A DNA stretch of 64,000 bases from Strix aluco (lineage: Eukaryota > Chordata > Aves > Strigiformes > Strigidae), in contig NC_133932.1 of the NCBI RefSeq assembly GCF_031877795.1, forward strand, positions 39,446,180 through 39,510,179. The letters are read 5' to 3'. Under the pieces are notes generated by a model. That model did no database searches and was not told the origin of the DNA. It worked only from the letters and a program-made list of their open reading frames with translations. Shown one piece after another: positions 1 through 12,489 of the stretch (position 1 is the first letter of the stretch; each line of letters starts with the position of its first letter). Both the position numbers and the translations under genes were made by a program.

Positions 1-68
1 AGCTTTTAAAATTATAAATCAACAAATACCACCCCTATTGATCATATAAGCATATCTCTTTATCCTAC

Positions 69-167
69 CTTTACATATACATTTCCAACTAGATGATCGC
101 CAAGGTTATCACAAACATTCATCTCCTCAACTTCACCGTATTTTTCTTCCATTTCTGTGAAGACCTC
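69..167 (-). CDS. U2AF1: U2AF1 coding exon 5
   Basis: The 99-bp exon encodes 33 residues (84-116), from [16 protein letters not shown] to VGNVYVK, the central part of the U2AF-homology RRM. The acceptor is CTTAG and the donor GTAGGA. It is the last exon visible; the next codons expected (FRREEDAE in the family) are not in the 68 bases left of it. Confidence 0.96.
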
Positions 168-3100
168 CTAAGCACAAAGCCACCAATTAAAAGTGTGCAG
201 CTCATTAGTTATAAGCACAGAAGTATTGCATTTAGCTGTTAGTAAGTACCCTCCTTAAAAAAAAAAAAGCAATACAAAACCCCTTTTTTTACATTTCTGA
301 TTTTAAAATTAGTACTTGCTTGGCCTGTACTGCGTACATCTGTAAGTTCAGCACTAACAGCATACAATAAAAAGCTATGGAAAACATTATGCATACAGTA
401 CTTACAGAATACGTAAGATGCACCAAAACCACTACCTATAAGCTATATGCTATAGTTTTACTTAATTTGCTTCTATACAAATAATTAAGTGTATTTTAAA
501 TTTACAGGAAAGGAGGGGATTATGGAATCAAAACACTACCACTTAAGTTGCTGATTTTTAAGCAAAGTCTATTATAAACAGTAAAGTTAAAACCACACTA
601 ACAAAGATTATACCGGGAAATATTTAACACTGGAAGTTGTAAGTTTTATACAAACACCTGAGGAAACAAGCACTTTTCTCTTAAATCTATCTAATAGTGC
701 TATACGCCAAAACCATCTAACTCATTTATGTTGACAAATCCACAAACACTTTAATGTATGTTCACATCTTTTTCATACCTCAAAGAATTCATCATAATGT
801 TCCTGCATCTCAACATCGCTCACAGCACCTGTAAAAATCAAGAGTCATATCGATTAGAGCCTATAAATAAGGAAGAAATTTTGATCATACTACAAAACAA
901 TCTAGAGAGGCCATCTGGAGCATAAAAGACACCATATAGCATGGAGCTAACTAATAGGAATATTAAAAATAAGTATATGTTAAGATCTTTGTGTCCCCAA
1001 AGTATATGTCAAAACATTACATTGACATGATCAAATCAAAACAAGTTTTAATCAGAGCCAAACTTGTATGCCACAAATTTAAAGGGGAAAGGAATTACTT
1101 TGAAATATCACTTAAATTTAATGTACATTCCCACCCCCTATCTACCAACAATTTTACCTAAACAGAAGGCAAGTGCTTTGTTACATCTGCGTATTTTAAA
1201 TAATGATTACAATTTAGTGTTCCTCTTCCTACAGGCAGAATTTCATTTTAACATGTCCACCTCTCCAGCATATACACTAAAATTTGAGACTTTACAATGT
1301 AACATAGTCCAGAATTTTTTTTTAATTTGCTCAAAATAGTTATTGAAATGACACATTTTTCTCAGTGCCCTCAAAGAAGGGTACCACAATGCTTTGCAAC
1401 TGAGAGCTATTTTCTAGTTTAATTTTGAATATCACTTAATTTTTCTGTAGTCCTGCGGAACACCTCTAAGTGCAAGACAAGCCAGCCTTATATTCAGGTT
1501 AGATTATTTTCATGCTCCAAGCTGGACTTTACAAATGAGTGCTGCTTGCCTGCTGCTATAAAAAACAACGTAAGTTTGGCTGATTTTTCGAAGCATTAAG
1601 AATACAAAAATGAATTTCATTTATTTCTTCCAGTCTACAGCATTTTAAACTACATTAAGCTGTGTACATTAAAGCCTAATGTATTAGCTCTTCAGCAGTT
1701 AAGTGGTTTATTAAGATCAAGCGGAGCAGTTTTAAAGTGAACCCTGCATTTATAGGCTAGAATATTTTTCTAGCGTAAAATTACAAACACTACTGTTTTA
1801 GTTTACAGAACATGAAAAACAAGAAACTGAGCCAACAAAGCTGAGCTTATTCTCTTCAGGCTGCTATGAAAAAAAATGCTTTGGGCTCAGTAATTTCTGG
1901 CTAATATTACCATTTGGATGAACTTTAAATTTTTCTTCTAAGGCTCTAATATTAACCAGGCATATTCTCTGGAGCTGTAATTAATTTTCTTCTACCCAGC
2001 TCACCTCCTGAAGAAGGCTAAGAGGCACTTGTTCTATAGTTTAGGCTAACGATGTTTCTGCATTTGAAACATGTTTGCTTTTAAGAACTTTTTTCTTCCC
2101 CACAGTTACATGGCAAATTAAGGAACATCAAATATTAAACCAGAATTTCTAGCTAGTTTAATACTTAACTATATTCCCAAGGTTCTGCCAACACCACTGA
2201 TAACAGCTCACTAGTACCTAAGGATTTTTTTTTTTTTCACAGGTATCAGACAGGGGCTCTGTGAGCCACACTGGGAATAATTACTTTTTACCAGATGGAC
2301 ACCTGCTAAAAACTGAAGGAGATTCCATTGTCAAATTAGGAGATCATAAGCAACAGTTAATGACTACCTGAATGTCCTTTTAAGGGGGAAGCGTACATTT
2401 GCACAGGCTTTACAAACATTTGTATTCCAGGGCTACTGGTATCTGAACCTTGAGAAGCCCATTTACTAATTAAAATACTCAGGAAAACTACTGCTGTTCA
2501 AACTAAGGTTAATCCTCTACGACGGCAATAGAAAGGAAGACAGTTAAGCAACAACAACAAAAGCATTAAATAGCTACCCAAGTTATCCATTTAAAATACA
2601 TGCAGTACTTAAGTAGGGACAAATATCAAAAATCCAGGGAGCCAGGAGTTTCAGCAAACCTACTGGTAACAGAGCCCCAGCTCTACCACAGAAGGTACAG
2701 TTAGGCTCTGTTAAATCACTACCCGCTTGTCAAGACAAACTAGAGTTGGATACCAGCATTCAGAACGCTAGAGAATCTGTTCAACTCTTGCAGCTGTACA
2801 ATCTAAACAGCTCCACAGACCAAACTGCTGTAACTCTGTGCAAATTAGTTACCAGCGCATTGAGAATTTAGGGACAGAGTGGAAATACCCAACTGCTCAT
2901 TTTGGTTGACTGAAACAGCATTAACTACGAAGCGTCCACAACAAGGAAGTCTACAAACCAATAGAACTGTTTAAGCATCTAGACAAACTTACATAGCTCA
3001 TTACATATCTAGCTTGATTGTGTGACAAAAAACCCTCAAATTACTTAATTGGGCCGTTACTGCTTTTATAAGCAGAAGACAGTGTTGACTTTTAAGTTAG

Positions 3101-6100
3101 TGGCTGATTTCACAAAGCAGGTCTAATCAAATGCTGGTAACTAATCTGAACTAGTCTATAATCCAACAGTCAAAAAAAAGGAATAGCCAAACAAAGCTTT
3201 ATTACCACACAGTCAATATTCACTTCAGCAAGAAATATTAGTTAGAAAATAACACCGATCCTTTTTGGTCCTAAATTTTTTTTTTTTTTTTTTTTAAATC
3301 TTATTGTAATATTGATGATTCAATCACAATGATATAATCAGTAATCGCCGATCAACAATCCTGGTCATTTAACTTCTGCCAGTCTCACAGTAGGTGTGTT
3401 TTCTTATGCCCATTCCTACCTCATGAGGAGTCATTAAATTAGTTCATGACCATACCCAAATGTTTTCCCCTCCTCAAAAGTACTTTTAAAGATATATTTT
3501 TCCTAGGTACATATGCAACTTGGTTTTGGAATTTGAATTTTCAAAGCGTGGAAGGAATTTTAAGCATGCACCTATCCAAAAAGGACAGCTGCCAGAAGGG
3601 AAGCGTTTGTCAGTCAAAGTGTATTCTTCCAAAGTAGACTCTAAATGGAAGCTGCATTAACCTAGGACAAATTTCTGCATGCAGTCTGAAAAGTTTCAAA
3701 TTCAAGTTCTCTTAACATTTAAAGAGCAGGAAATTTGTTCGGGATGAAGTCAACCTGTCATTGTCCTGCTCTTTCAAAAGACAGTGGAGCCTAATGGATA
3801 GCACAAAACATACAGAAAAGCATACCTAGGATGCAGGCAACTGGCAGGGAGAAAGGCGGAGGGAAGAAAGCAGTGCAACCAAGACTGCTTTGCAGGGGAA
3901 GTAAAATTTCAACCCTTTTTGATTTAATAGATGGTATTCAGATTCCCCTCATAGTTTTGGGAGTAGGGAGGAAGGTGAGTGGGACAAAAAAGTTTGGGTT
4001 TTTTCTTTTTTTTTTTGTGTTTGTTTTGGACACATTTAATGTAATGTGGTCAGTTTGATCTGTTAAACTAAAATGGCAGACCAGCTTAAGTCGACACTGA
4101 GCTCTGACAATCAAGCCCAGGGAACCAGTGAAGGAACTTGTATGAACTTACAGCGCAAACCGTCAGCAGACTGGGAAGAGTTTTGAGGGTTACGGTAAAT
4201 GTTCAAGAGGGCAATGGTCTGAAATACAAAACGCAACAACTTTATATTATGGAAAATAATTTTAACAAGAAACCGGTTTCCTTTAGGGTCGCTTTAGCCG
4301 AGTCTGTGCTGAAAGAGAGGTGGTTATTCTCTCCCAAGAAGGAGAACTTTCACTTAGCTCGTGACCTTTCTGAATCATCCTAACACTGTAAAGTAATAGA
4401 GATCTCATGATACTGCATTATTGTATTTTTCTTTATTTTATTCACCAATATTACTTTAGAGTGGTTTTGCATGCTTTCAGGCAGATACGTAACAGATATT
4501 ATCCAAACAGAGTTATGAAACTACAAGTGTAATAATTGGTTTGAATTTGGCTTTACTGAATGGTTCCTTAGTAGCAAAATCCCAGGAAAGGAAGTAATAC
4601 AATAATTACAGCATAACATGAAATCTCCATTTTCCTAAAAAAGATGAAAGAAAACCCACAGTTTTGGGAAACTTACCGTCCACCACATATACCTATTTTA
4701 TTTTTTTTGTTAAATCAAGAATTTGAGAAATGTCTGCAGTTTATCCCTTTAAAAGGAACACAGTGTTACTAAGTAATCAAGTTTCACTTTGCAGTGCAAA
4801 AGAGAATCTGCATCAGGTCCAATTTATGCAGTCAATTCTGCACTCTGAATTGCACACATTTGACAAGCTCTTGATCTATGCGCAAGAAGAGTTCCGTCAC
4901 TTGTCCTGTTTGCAACAGCTTTATGTCAGCAGCTCAGAAGCCAACATTATTTTCTCATAATTAGGAGTGGGCTCTTTAACACCATTCTTTAAAAAAATTT
5001 CTCCAACTGTGGGACTTACAGTGTGAGCCGTCAGCCGTCTGTGCACTGTTTTGGGGGTTACGATAGATGTTTTGAATCAAGATGGTCTGCGGGGAAAAAA
5101 AATAAAAAGGGGAATTCTACTGGCTGCTGTGCATATAATAGACAATTGCAAAGAGACAACTTGTTTGCAAACAGCTAAAAGTAATATTTTATTCTTAAGA
5201 CTTCCTTTTGTATTCGCAAAATATCTTCCAAAATTGCATCCAGACCATCATATTATGAAAACAGTTTTAATTAACCACCAAGAAAGAGCTGCATTTGTCT
5301 CAACAGCTATCCTCAAAATGGGAGTTGAGGCCCAGTAACCTAAAACATCAAACTACGTGGTATTACGGAGATGCCTAGCTTTCAAGACCAGATTCATTAT
5401 TGTAAGTCTAGGGGGAAAAAAAAAGCGTTACGTGCACAGCATATAATACATAATGCCACAGAGTCTAAAGTGTTACACCAGTCAGGTTTTTAGGGAAGAG
5501 CTACGTCTCATTTTGTGCATCAGGAATTTCTTGGTGGAATTTCTGTTTAAATAATATAATAGCATCATAGGTTCACATGTTTCCGAGCCTTCAAATAAGG
5601 ACAACATCCTTTTAGCCCTTCTGCTTTTTACTTGAAGAATTAGCCCAGGCAGACTTGAAACCTTACATTTGTACCGTTCTTCTTAAAATCAAGTTGTCTG
5701 AAAAAACAAACCATGTTTAAGTTAGTAAACTAATATTACAAAAAAATTCCAAATGTCCATATCACTGTAAGCAGCTCAAAAATTGAAATTTGATTACTTA
5801 AAATACAAGCTCAACGTTAGTATGAATTGCAATCCCCAAATATTTTAGCTTACACATTATTATTAGTCACAGTAAGAATTCAGAGCTTAAAGAAGTCACA
5901 GGACCAGCAATGTCATACCTACATATGCTGCCCACTTAACACATAAAAAAAATCCATAACATCACATTTAAAAATCACACACTTGTTTTATAATGGCTAT
6001 GGTCATACCAACCAAAGCTTTGTGCTTCCATGGCCCAGGTTTAAAGTTTTAGCCTACAATCGGAGAGAGCCAGAAACATGCATATAGTTACAGTGTTTCT

Positions 6101-9100
6101 GCTGATTGGTGGTAATTTGATCACCCTGTATTGCACGACCTTTCCTAACACAGCTCTTCTACAAAGGAGCTGCACCAGCAATAGCAACACAAGATAAAAA
6201 TATTGTGCGGGTAACTTCCCATTACCAAGAGATCTGTTCTTCTATTTTCTATCACAGCTGATTATCAATCTGCATACAAATAAAGATTTCTGTACCTGCA
6301 CATCTGCCAGGTGTGTTAGAGATGTTACAATACAGCATGTCTGTCAGGTGTAGCAGTCCCAGACATCACTGGATGAATCTGACATGCCCTGCTGACCCAC
6401 TTCAGTAGGCATAGCTAACTGCAGTTTCTAAAGCAAAGCTAAAGGCTGCACTGACAGAGGAAACCGTTGCCGCATACAAAGTTTTTTTGTAAAAGAAAAA
6501 AAAATAAAAATTTCATCTGTTCCGTTTTGTGGGGTTTTTTTTTTGGTTGTGGGTTTTGAGGTTTTTTTAAAAAACTTAAAGACAACTACTGTGGAAGTTG
6601 TCTAATTTAGAAATATTTTATAGCAGCCAATGACCTAAATTCAGGTCTCTAAACAACCAATCACATTTCAGCATGCTCTCCATGTAGGTCAGCAACATGG
6701 ATTACTTTTGAAAATGGACAATATTCTTTCTGAGATACAATATTAAAAATTATCAAATTCCCAGAAGCAGAAAACTGGTTTTGTAGATGAAGTACAAGCA
6801 GCGGTCCCTACTGATCAGTAACCTAGACAGTCTCCCCTAGAACTCCCTCTGCTCACTCACAGACTTGCAAAGTTTAACTTCATGAGCACCACTGCTCTGA
6901 ACTCCAGTCACATGGATAGTACTTGCCTCCCTAATTCTCCCCAAACCAACACCAGTCACCATGCTCATCAATTCTGCTTCAAGTCAGCTAAAATGAACTC
7001 GCAGAGGACTCCACTTCTATGTAAACTTTACTTTTGTAGGCAAAACTGCTGATAACGCAACAACTTCCATAGGCACTACTTATCATATACAATACTCCCA
7101 AAGAAATCTATTTACCTGTATACCTTGATAATCAGCAGTGATAGAAAGGCAAAGTATATAGTTCTCCAGGAATGTAATTTCTGAAAACTATAAAACTTAT
7201 AATAATAAAAACCCTATCACCTACTGCACCTTCTTTTTCTTCCTGGCAGACATGCAGTCACACCTCACGTCTCTAACAATATTCGGATAGCCAAAGATTA
7301 AATAATCTGTTAAGTCTACTGACATACACACCCTCAACAACCAGGCAAGTTGTTTTCAAGAAACAATTTTTTCACATTCAAAGGAAGTATGTAAGTTACT
7401 CTCAAAACTTAAGAGCCTGGGTCAGAGAGCAAATATAACGACAGACAAGTCGTTTTTATTTATTAATTAGTTTTCTTCTATTATATACATAAAAGACTTA
7501 AGTTCACACCTTTGAAATAGGCGGAACATGCTGCAATTGCTTGTGATTATAAAAATCTGGGACGGTTTAAGTGCCTAAACACCACTGAGAAGGCACACTC
7601 ACCTGAAAGTTAGCACTGGTTGGTCTCTACTACAGGCAAGCTTACAACAGCATCGCTTCCTGCAGCCATTAAGGGTGACAGGAGATAATTAGAAATGCTG
7701 GGAGAAGTAAATGGAATACCCCCAAAAAAGCAAAAACCCATATAAACTGGGGCCAAAAGTGAACTAGTTAATCTGGAGCTCGGTAATTATTCTCTTGCAT
7801 CTGAGAATCTATGTTTCAAAGAAGCAAGAATATACTTCCACAAGAAAGAGAAAACAAAAAGGAAAACCAACCTGGCTAAATGTTGGTTTGTTGTGCAACC
7901 GAGAACATCTGTCTCCATGACGACAAGCTCCAATTTTGAAATAAAATGAACAGTTGACTCTGCAAGTAAAAAAACCAAGTAGTTACATATTGGAATAGAA
8001 AACATTAATATGCAATTCCTATAAAACATATGCCCTAAATGCCTTTACCTCAATGTGGAGAAGTAACACAGAATAAAAATCAAAACAGTATAGGAAAGCA
8101 TTACGGCAAATCTGTTCACATTCATTCCTCTTTACCCCTTATTTACAGGGAGTCATCTAATTGATTTCACCCACTACTCAAACCCAAAGTTCATTCATGA
8201 TACCACCACAGACAGAAGCAATCACTACTGTTTTACCCTTCTGGTTCTCCATTCTTGGCTTTATATCAGTTTCAGTGGGTGACGGGATGGGAACTAATGT
8301 GAAAAACAGTCTGAAAAGTTACACTACGAGCTAGATGGCGGTGTCTTAGTTCATGCAACCCCTAGTCTAGGCAATATAACCTGCTTTAAGGCTGATACAG
8401 TTGCACCTACCTAAGTTTTAGAAACCACCTGTTTGAAGTTATACTCTAAGGGTAACTCAGACTGCTGCCAACACAGTATTTGAAATAATTCAGGTAACAG
8501 AAAAATCATGTTACAGAGAGAATACACATAAGCAAAATAAATTCATTTTATTAAGCCATTTCCATGAATGTAGTTAATTTTAAAGGAAGCATTTAACTTT
8601 TTTTTTAAAAAACACAAGCTTTTCTTGAATTACCTATCATCTCATGACACCTTCAAAACTATGCTGGTTTAGGAATGCCAATAAAACTGTCACATGTAAG
8701 TGTAATTCACATGAAATGATGAAAGAAAACCATAAGGAGTTTAGTTACCTTGACTGGGAAAACTGAATGCAAAATTCTGAAGGGCAACAAAACTATTATG
8801 GGCTATATATGGCTAAGTGAAATATAAGAGTTCTCCTGGAAGAAAGATTATTATTCCCATGCTCACAGTTAACACCAATTCTTTCCACAATCCTGTGTAA
8901 CCAACATCAACTCATGGAGGGGAGAAATATAAAAGTACTAAAGCATATCTGATCTCTAGCAAAACATTCTACTGTAAAGTTGTAACATGCTTACTCTTCA
9001 TTACATTTTTGAAAGTATATACTTAGCATTACAACATACTTACTGTCTTTTCTGAACTCTATCCTGAAACAAAAAGATATCTAACTATAAAATTTCCAAT

Positions 9101-10487
9101 AGTGCCTCCAACTTCGACACTTTCTGGAGAGTTCTGTGTGCTTTTTGAATAGAAAATAAGACCAGTATAGGAACTTCATGCCTGCTGTACTGGCATATAC
9201 TAATACTGTTAAACTGCAATGCATAATATCAGGAAGGACGCTAGAGTAACAGAGCTCGAGAGGCTGCGGATATTGTTTTTCTGACAGACGAGGGAATTGG
9301 AACCGGCAGGTAGCACTACAAAGTAGAAGGAAAACAGAAGCCTCACGGCCAGGGGCTGACAAGAGTAATTTAGTCCAGCAGCACATCGATGCCCCCTTTC
9401 ATTTTTACGAGTGGAAAAACACGTTGGTTTGGTCAGGCCGACGGTGACCAAATTTTCGTTAGGAGGGTTTTCTAAGTATGCTTCCAACAACCAGAGAAAC
9501 TAGAGGCGTTCCCGACGCGTGGAAGGCTGCAGGCAGAAGCCTGAGGATCAGGATGCAGCAGTCGGGGAAATCCTCCGCACCCTGGGGAGGGGGGAGAAAT
9601 AACCAGTCGCTGTCCTTGCAGCAGAGCGGAAGCTCTCGGGCTGCTGCGAGGCGCAGAGACACGAACAAAAGGGGGAAGGAGAGGCCCTTTCTGGCAGGAG
9701 GCGGCGGCGGCGGGAAGCTCGGCACCCAGCGGCCCCGACCGCTCCCGCCCGCCGCCAGAGAAGCGCCGCCGCCGGCGGGGTGGGGGGGGGGGGGGGGGGG
9801 GGGGACGGCAACGCGCCACGAGGCGCGGGCACACCCGCATGGCGACCGGGGGGAGGAGGAGGAAGTCCCCGAGGAGAGCAGACCCGGCCCGGCCGGCGGG
9901 GGAGAGGGAAGCGCATGGGCGGGGCCGGTGGCGCGGGCACGCGCAGGCCCCACGCGGCGAGAGGCGCGCGCGCCCCCTCCCTCCTCGTCCCCGGCGGCGC
10001 GCGCACGCGCGCTCAAGCGGGAGGGGGAAGGGGGAGGAGGGGCCGCCGTGGGCCGGGGGGGGGGGGGAGGGGGGGGTGGGGAGCGCGCGCCTCGCTTCCT
10101 CTTCCCCCCACGGCCGCGCGCCGCCACGTTCCAGCGCGCAGTGGTGGCGGGGGGGGGAGGGGGGGGGGAACGACTCCCGGGCGCGCGCCCCGGTCCCGGG
10201 GGTGCCGGAGGCCCCTGAGGCGGGAATGGAAGAACCGCGCCTGGCCCCCCGCGGGGGAGGGAGGAAGGGGGGGGGGGGGGGGGGGAGGGCTGACCGCCAC
10301 GATGGGACCAGGCCGCCCCGGCGGACGCTGCGCGTCCTCGCGCCCCGCGGAACCCGCCACCAGCCTCCGGCCTCCCCCGAGCTCCCCTCCCCGGGGCGCC
10401 GAAGCCGCGGGAGCGGCGCGGGAAGGGGGGATGGGCCACTCACTTGTCCTTCTCTGTTCCGAAGATGGAGGCCAGATACTCCGCCAT
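69..10487 (-). CDS. U2AF1: U2AF1 gene, 5' part (U2AF 35-kDa subunit), exons 1-5 with two alternative exons 3
   Basis: U2AF35 pairs with U2AF65 in the nucleus and recognises the AG at 3' splice sites during early spliceosome assembly. Translated minus-strand exons give residues 1-116 of the family in order: N-terminus [15 protein letters not shown], first CCCH zinc finger (C18, C27, C33, H37), then the start of the U2AF-homology RRM. Exons join in one frame with GT donors and AG acceptors. CDS segments are 10487-10444, 7959-7872, then either 5086-5020 or 4218-4152, then 828-779 and 167-69. The rest of the RRM, the second zinc finger and the RS/glycine-rich tail lie beyond the left edge, so the gene is partial. 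Introns are AT-rich except GC-rich intron 1. Identity is near certain because the protein is almost invariant in vertebrates. CRYAA to the right matches vertebrate synteny. Confidence 0.97.
779..828 (-). CDS. U2AF1: U2AF1 coding exon 4
   Basis: The 50-bp exon completes Cys67 and encodes [16 protein letters not shown], residues 68-83 of U2AF35, part of the U2AF-homology RRM. The acceptor is TTACAG and the donor GTATGA. Its phase fits both alternative exons 3. Confidence 0.96.
4152..4218 (-). CDS. U2AF1: U2AF1 alternative exon 3a (U2AF35a type)
   Basis: The 67-bp exon encodes [16 protein letters not shown] then SADGLR plus the first base of Cys67, the sequence of the main U2AF35a isoform. The donor is GTAAGT and the acceptor TTTCAG follows a rather purine-interrupted, weak pyrimidine tract. 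It lies 801 bp downstream of exon 3b in transcript order, so the two compete without being too close to splice together. The segment starts the U2AF-homology RRM that contacts U2AF65. Confidence 0.96.
5020..5086 (-). CDS. U2AF1: U2AF1 alternative exon 3b (U2AF35b type)
   Basis: The 67-bp exon encodes [16 protein letters not shown] then TADGSH plus the first base of Cys67. This is the variant used in the U2AF35b isoform. The acceptor is preceded by a strong pyrimidine tract (T run, CCCC, GCAG) and the donor is GTAAGT. It has the same length and phase as the exon at 4152-4218, so either one, but not both, keeps the frame into exon 4. Using both adds 134 bp and shifts the frame, as in the nonsense-decay-prone isoform known in human. 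Confidence 0.95.
7872..7959 (-). CDS. U2AF1: U2AF1 coding exon 2 (first zinc finger)
   Basis: The 88-bp exon completes K15 and encodes residues 16-44, from VNCSFYF to KPTFSQ. The CCCH zinc-finger ligands C18, C27, C33 and H37 are all present. Ser34, the residue recurrently mutated in human myeloid neoplasms, is encoded by TCT at 7904-7902. The acceptor is TTGCAG. The donor reads CAG followed by GTTGGT, which departs from the GTRAGT consensus and is probably weak. Size and phase match the known human exon. Confidence 0.97.
9782..10285 (+). repeat. Poly-G tracts in U2AF1 intron 1
   Basis: Plus-strand G homopolymers include 23 consecutive G at 9782-9804 and 19 at 10267-10285, with further broken G runs around 10055-10080 and 10149-10168. 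The U2AF1 template strand is therefore G-rich here and could form G-quadruplexes, with C tracts in the pre-mRNA. Run lengths in such tracts are often wrong in assemblies. Confidence 0.85.
10444..10487 (-). CDS. U2AF1: U2AF1 coding exon 1 (start codon)
   Basis: The exon encodes the 14 N-terminal residues [14 protein letters not shown] plus two bases of K15. The ATG is at 10487-10485 on the minus strand. The exon ends AA followed by a consensus donor GTGAGT at 10443-10438, giving a phase-2 intron. The start is chosen because the peptide matches the invariant U2AF35 N-terminus. The 5' UTR continues to higher coordinates within the CpG island; the transcription start site cannot be fixed from sequence alone. 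Confidence 0.97.
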
Positions 10488-10990
10488 CTCCCACCGCCCG
10501 CCCGCCCGCCGGACAGCCCGGCGCCGATCGTGCACGTCACAGCCGCCGCGCCGGAAACACTTCTACTGAGCTCGGGGGCGGGGGGCGCGCGGCGCGGCGC
10601 GCATGCGCGCGGCGCCGCCAGCCCCTCACGGGGCGGGAGAGCCTCTGCTCCTCTCCCCCGCCGGCGGGCGCGCGGGTCCCGCTCGCGCCATGCGGTGCCG
10701 TTGCCGCGCATGCGCCGTAGCGGAACGGTTCTGGCGGCGGCGGCGGGAGGTCTCCGTCCGCTTCACCGGGCCGGTGTCCGGCTGCCGCCGGGACCAGAGC
10801 CCTGCCGGGGCCAGAGCTGTGGGAAAAGCGGTACTGCTCACCGCAGGACGCTGGGAGGTGGTGCTTTGGGGAGGGGCGGCAGCGGCCCGCTGGAGACTGA
10901 GCGGCCTGGGGCGGATGGGGGCTGCCCTGTGGGGACTGGAGGCCTTTCTTGCACCCTCAGAGGCCGGCGTGTATCTCGCCGGGAGTGTAA

Positions 10991-12489
10991 CGTGAGTTAC
11001 AAACAAGTTGCACTCTCCCAAGTGGTTCAGCTGGGGGAATTGCTGAAGTGCACTGTGCTTCCATGTGCAGATGGGTGCCCAAATCTCCTGATTGCACCCT
11101 CCTCCCATTGTGCACTGTGGTGTGGCCATCGAGGTGTCGTACCCAAAGTTCTGAAGCAATCTGAATGTTGCCAGAGTAAGCTCACAGCAAAAGACAGCTC
11201 AGCCAGTGGTTGAAGGAAATTGAGAAGCCTCTGATGGATACTGAAGCACATGGCTAAACACATGGTGTGACAACAACTCAAAAGATGTTGGTCTGAAAAA
11301 AAAAGGCTGAAGGCAGACATGACAGAAGGGCTTGCTGGGGCACAGCATTAAAAGAGGTTTATATGATGGTAGAGAAGATACGGAACCTGCTTAGAAGCTA
11401 AAGGGTCTTCCTGCAATTAGTCATAGGTACAAAGGCCACTGACAAGAAAGAAATCCAAGTTAGACCTTTGTTACGGTGACTTCAAGTGCTGGAATAAAGT
11501 AGTTGGTCAAAGGCAGGAAGGTGCAGGTTCTGAAGAAGTTTAAATAAAAGTTGGGTAAACTGCAGAGAAAACCATGCATTTTAACAAAAAACTGAGTGAA
11601 GGGTAGGACCAAATTCTCTCTGCTTGTTTTGGGAAGCTTCATAGAATTATGGGCCAAAAGCTGCACATTTGAACCAAGTGAATTGAAATTTTTAAAATGG
11701 AACAGTAATGTGCGTGGCAGACTGATACCATCCAGCCTGATCAGCATTTGCAGCACAAGTGGTGTTCTGGTCTGAAAACAGTGGCAAGAAAGCGAACTTA
11801 CTCATTTTGTTGATGCAGAAAACAAGACTGAGCACTCAGTGTATTACAAGTAAAATTCATCTCTTAGATATTTTGGAATTCCTTGAAACGTTTACAAATA
11901 TGCTTTATCTCACGTAGTATTTACAGCCCCAGCTGTAGTCCACAGGACTATTCACAAGCACAAGTGCTCGCCACATTGTGCCCTAACACAATACAATTGA
12001 AATGTAACAGCAAGTCCAGTTCTGAGGAAGTAAGCTGAATGTCTGACTCCAAAAGATTTTTAAAATATATCTGCTTTAAAAATGGAACAGCAATTTTAGT
12101 AACTTTTCACTACTTTGACAACAGTTACACCCAATGAAGGGAGTCTAGTTGCTTTCTATGACAGCCCCTGGAATTCCTCAGTTGGTCTGAGCTGATTCAA
12201 AGACACCGTGACCCATCACAGGACAAGGACAGTCCTCTTGGTGCCGCTGTACGTCCTGCCATGTTCTTTCTATATGTGCTCTTTGGGGACGTAAAGCTCA
12301 CGTGCTTTCCACTACACCTTGCTGAGATGACAAAAGCTTTCTGCTAGAACTTCTGCCACGTACAGACAGATTAACTTCCCTTCGCTCCTTCCTCCTGCAG
12401 TCACTGACTTCCCTTCAAAATCACAACTGTGATACAGGTGTTAGAAGCAGAAATTCCTGGCAAAGTCAGAAGATCTCATTAGCAGAGAA
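10991..12489. other. Intergenic, no gene seen
   Basis: Ordinary-looking unique sequence upstream of U2AF1. Short frames on both strands have no recognisable protein similarity. A GTGAGT donor-like site at about 10991 follows the CpG island on the plus strand and might serve a divergent noncoding transcript, but nothing confirms it. Confidence 0.5.

Larger units (their letters stand above)
168..10443 (-). other. U2AF1: U2AF1 introns (noncoding stretches between exons)
   Basis: Introns are 168-778, 829-4151, 4219-5019, 5087-7871 and 7960-10443. They are AT-rich, with simple A or T runs such as the T run around 3279-3295. I recognise no repeat or second gene in them. Short frames in this interval (for example 1064-1339, 3446-3637 and the plus-strand frames crossing the alternative exons) look fortuitous. 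The distal part of intron 1, from about 9480 to 10443, is inside the CpG island. Confidence 0.8.
9480..10990. promoter_or_regulatory. CpG island and promoter of U2AF1
   Basis: The stretch is extremely GC- and CpG-rich, in sharp contrast to the AT-rich DNA on both sides, and it contains the U2AF1 start codon. Visible motifs upstream of the ATG are a CRE-like CACGTCAC (about 10532-10539), an ETS-like GCCGGAA near 10549 and two perfect NRF1-type GCGCATGCGC palindromes (10599-10608 and 10706-10715). No TATA box is evident, as expected for a housekeeping promoter. Long frames on both strands here (up to 477 codons) are low-complexity products of GC content, not genes. Confidence 0.85.

Noticed and set aside
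9459..11213. Long open frames on both strands (up to 477 codons) in the CpG island
   Set aside because: They are Gly/Arg/Pro/Ser low-complexity products of GC-rich DNA, overlap the true U2AF1 exon 1 in other frames and have no recognisable domain.
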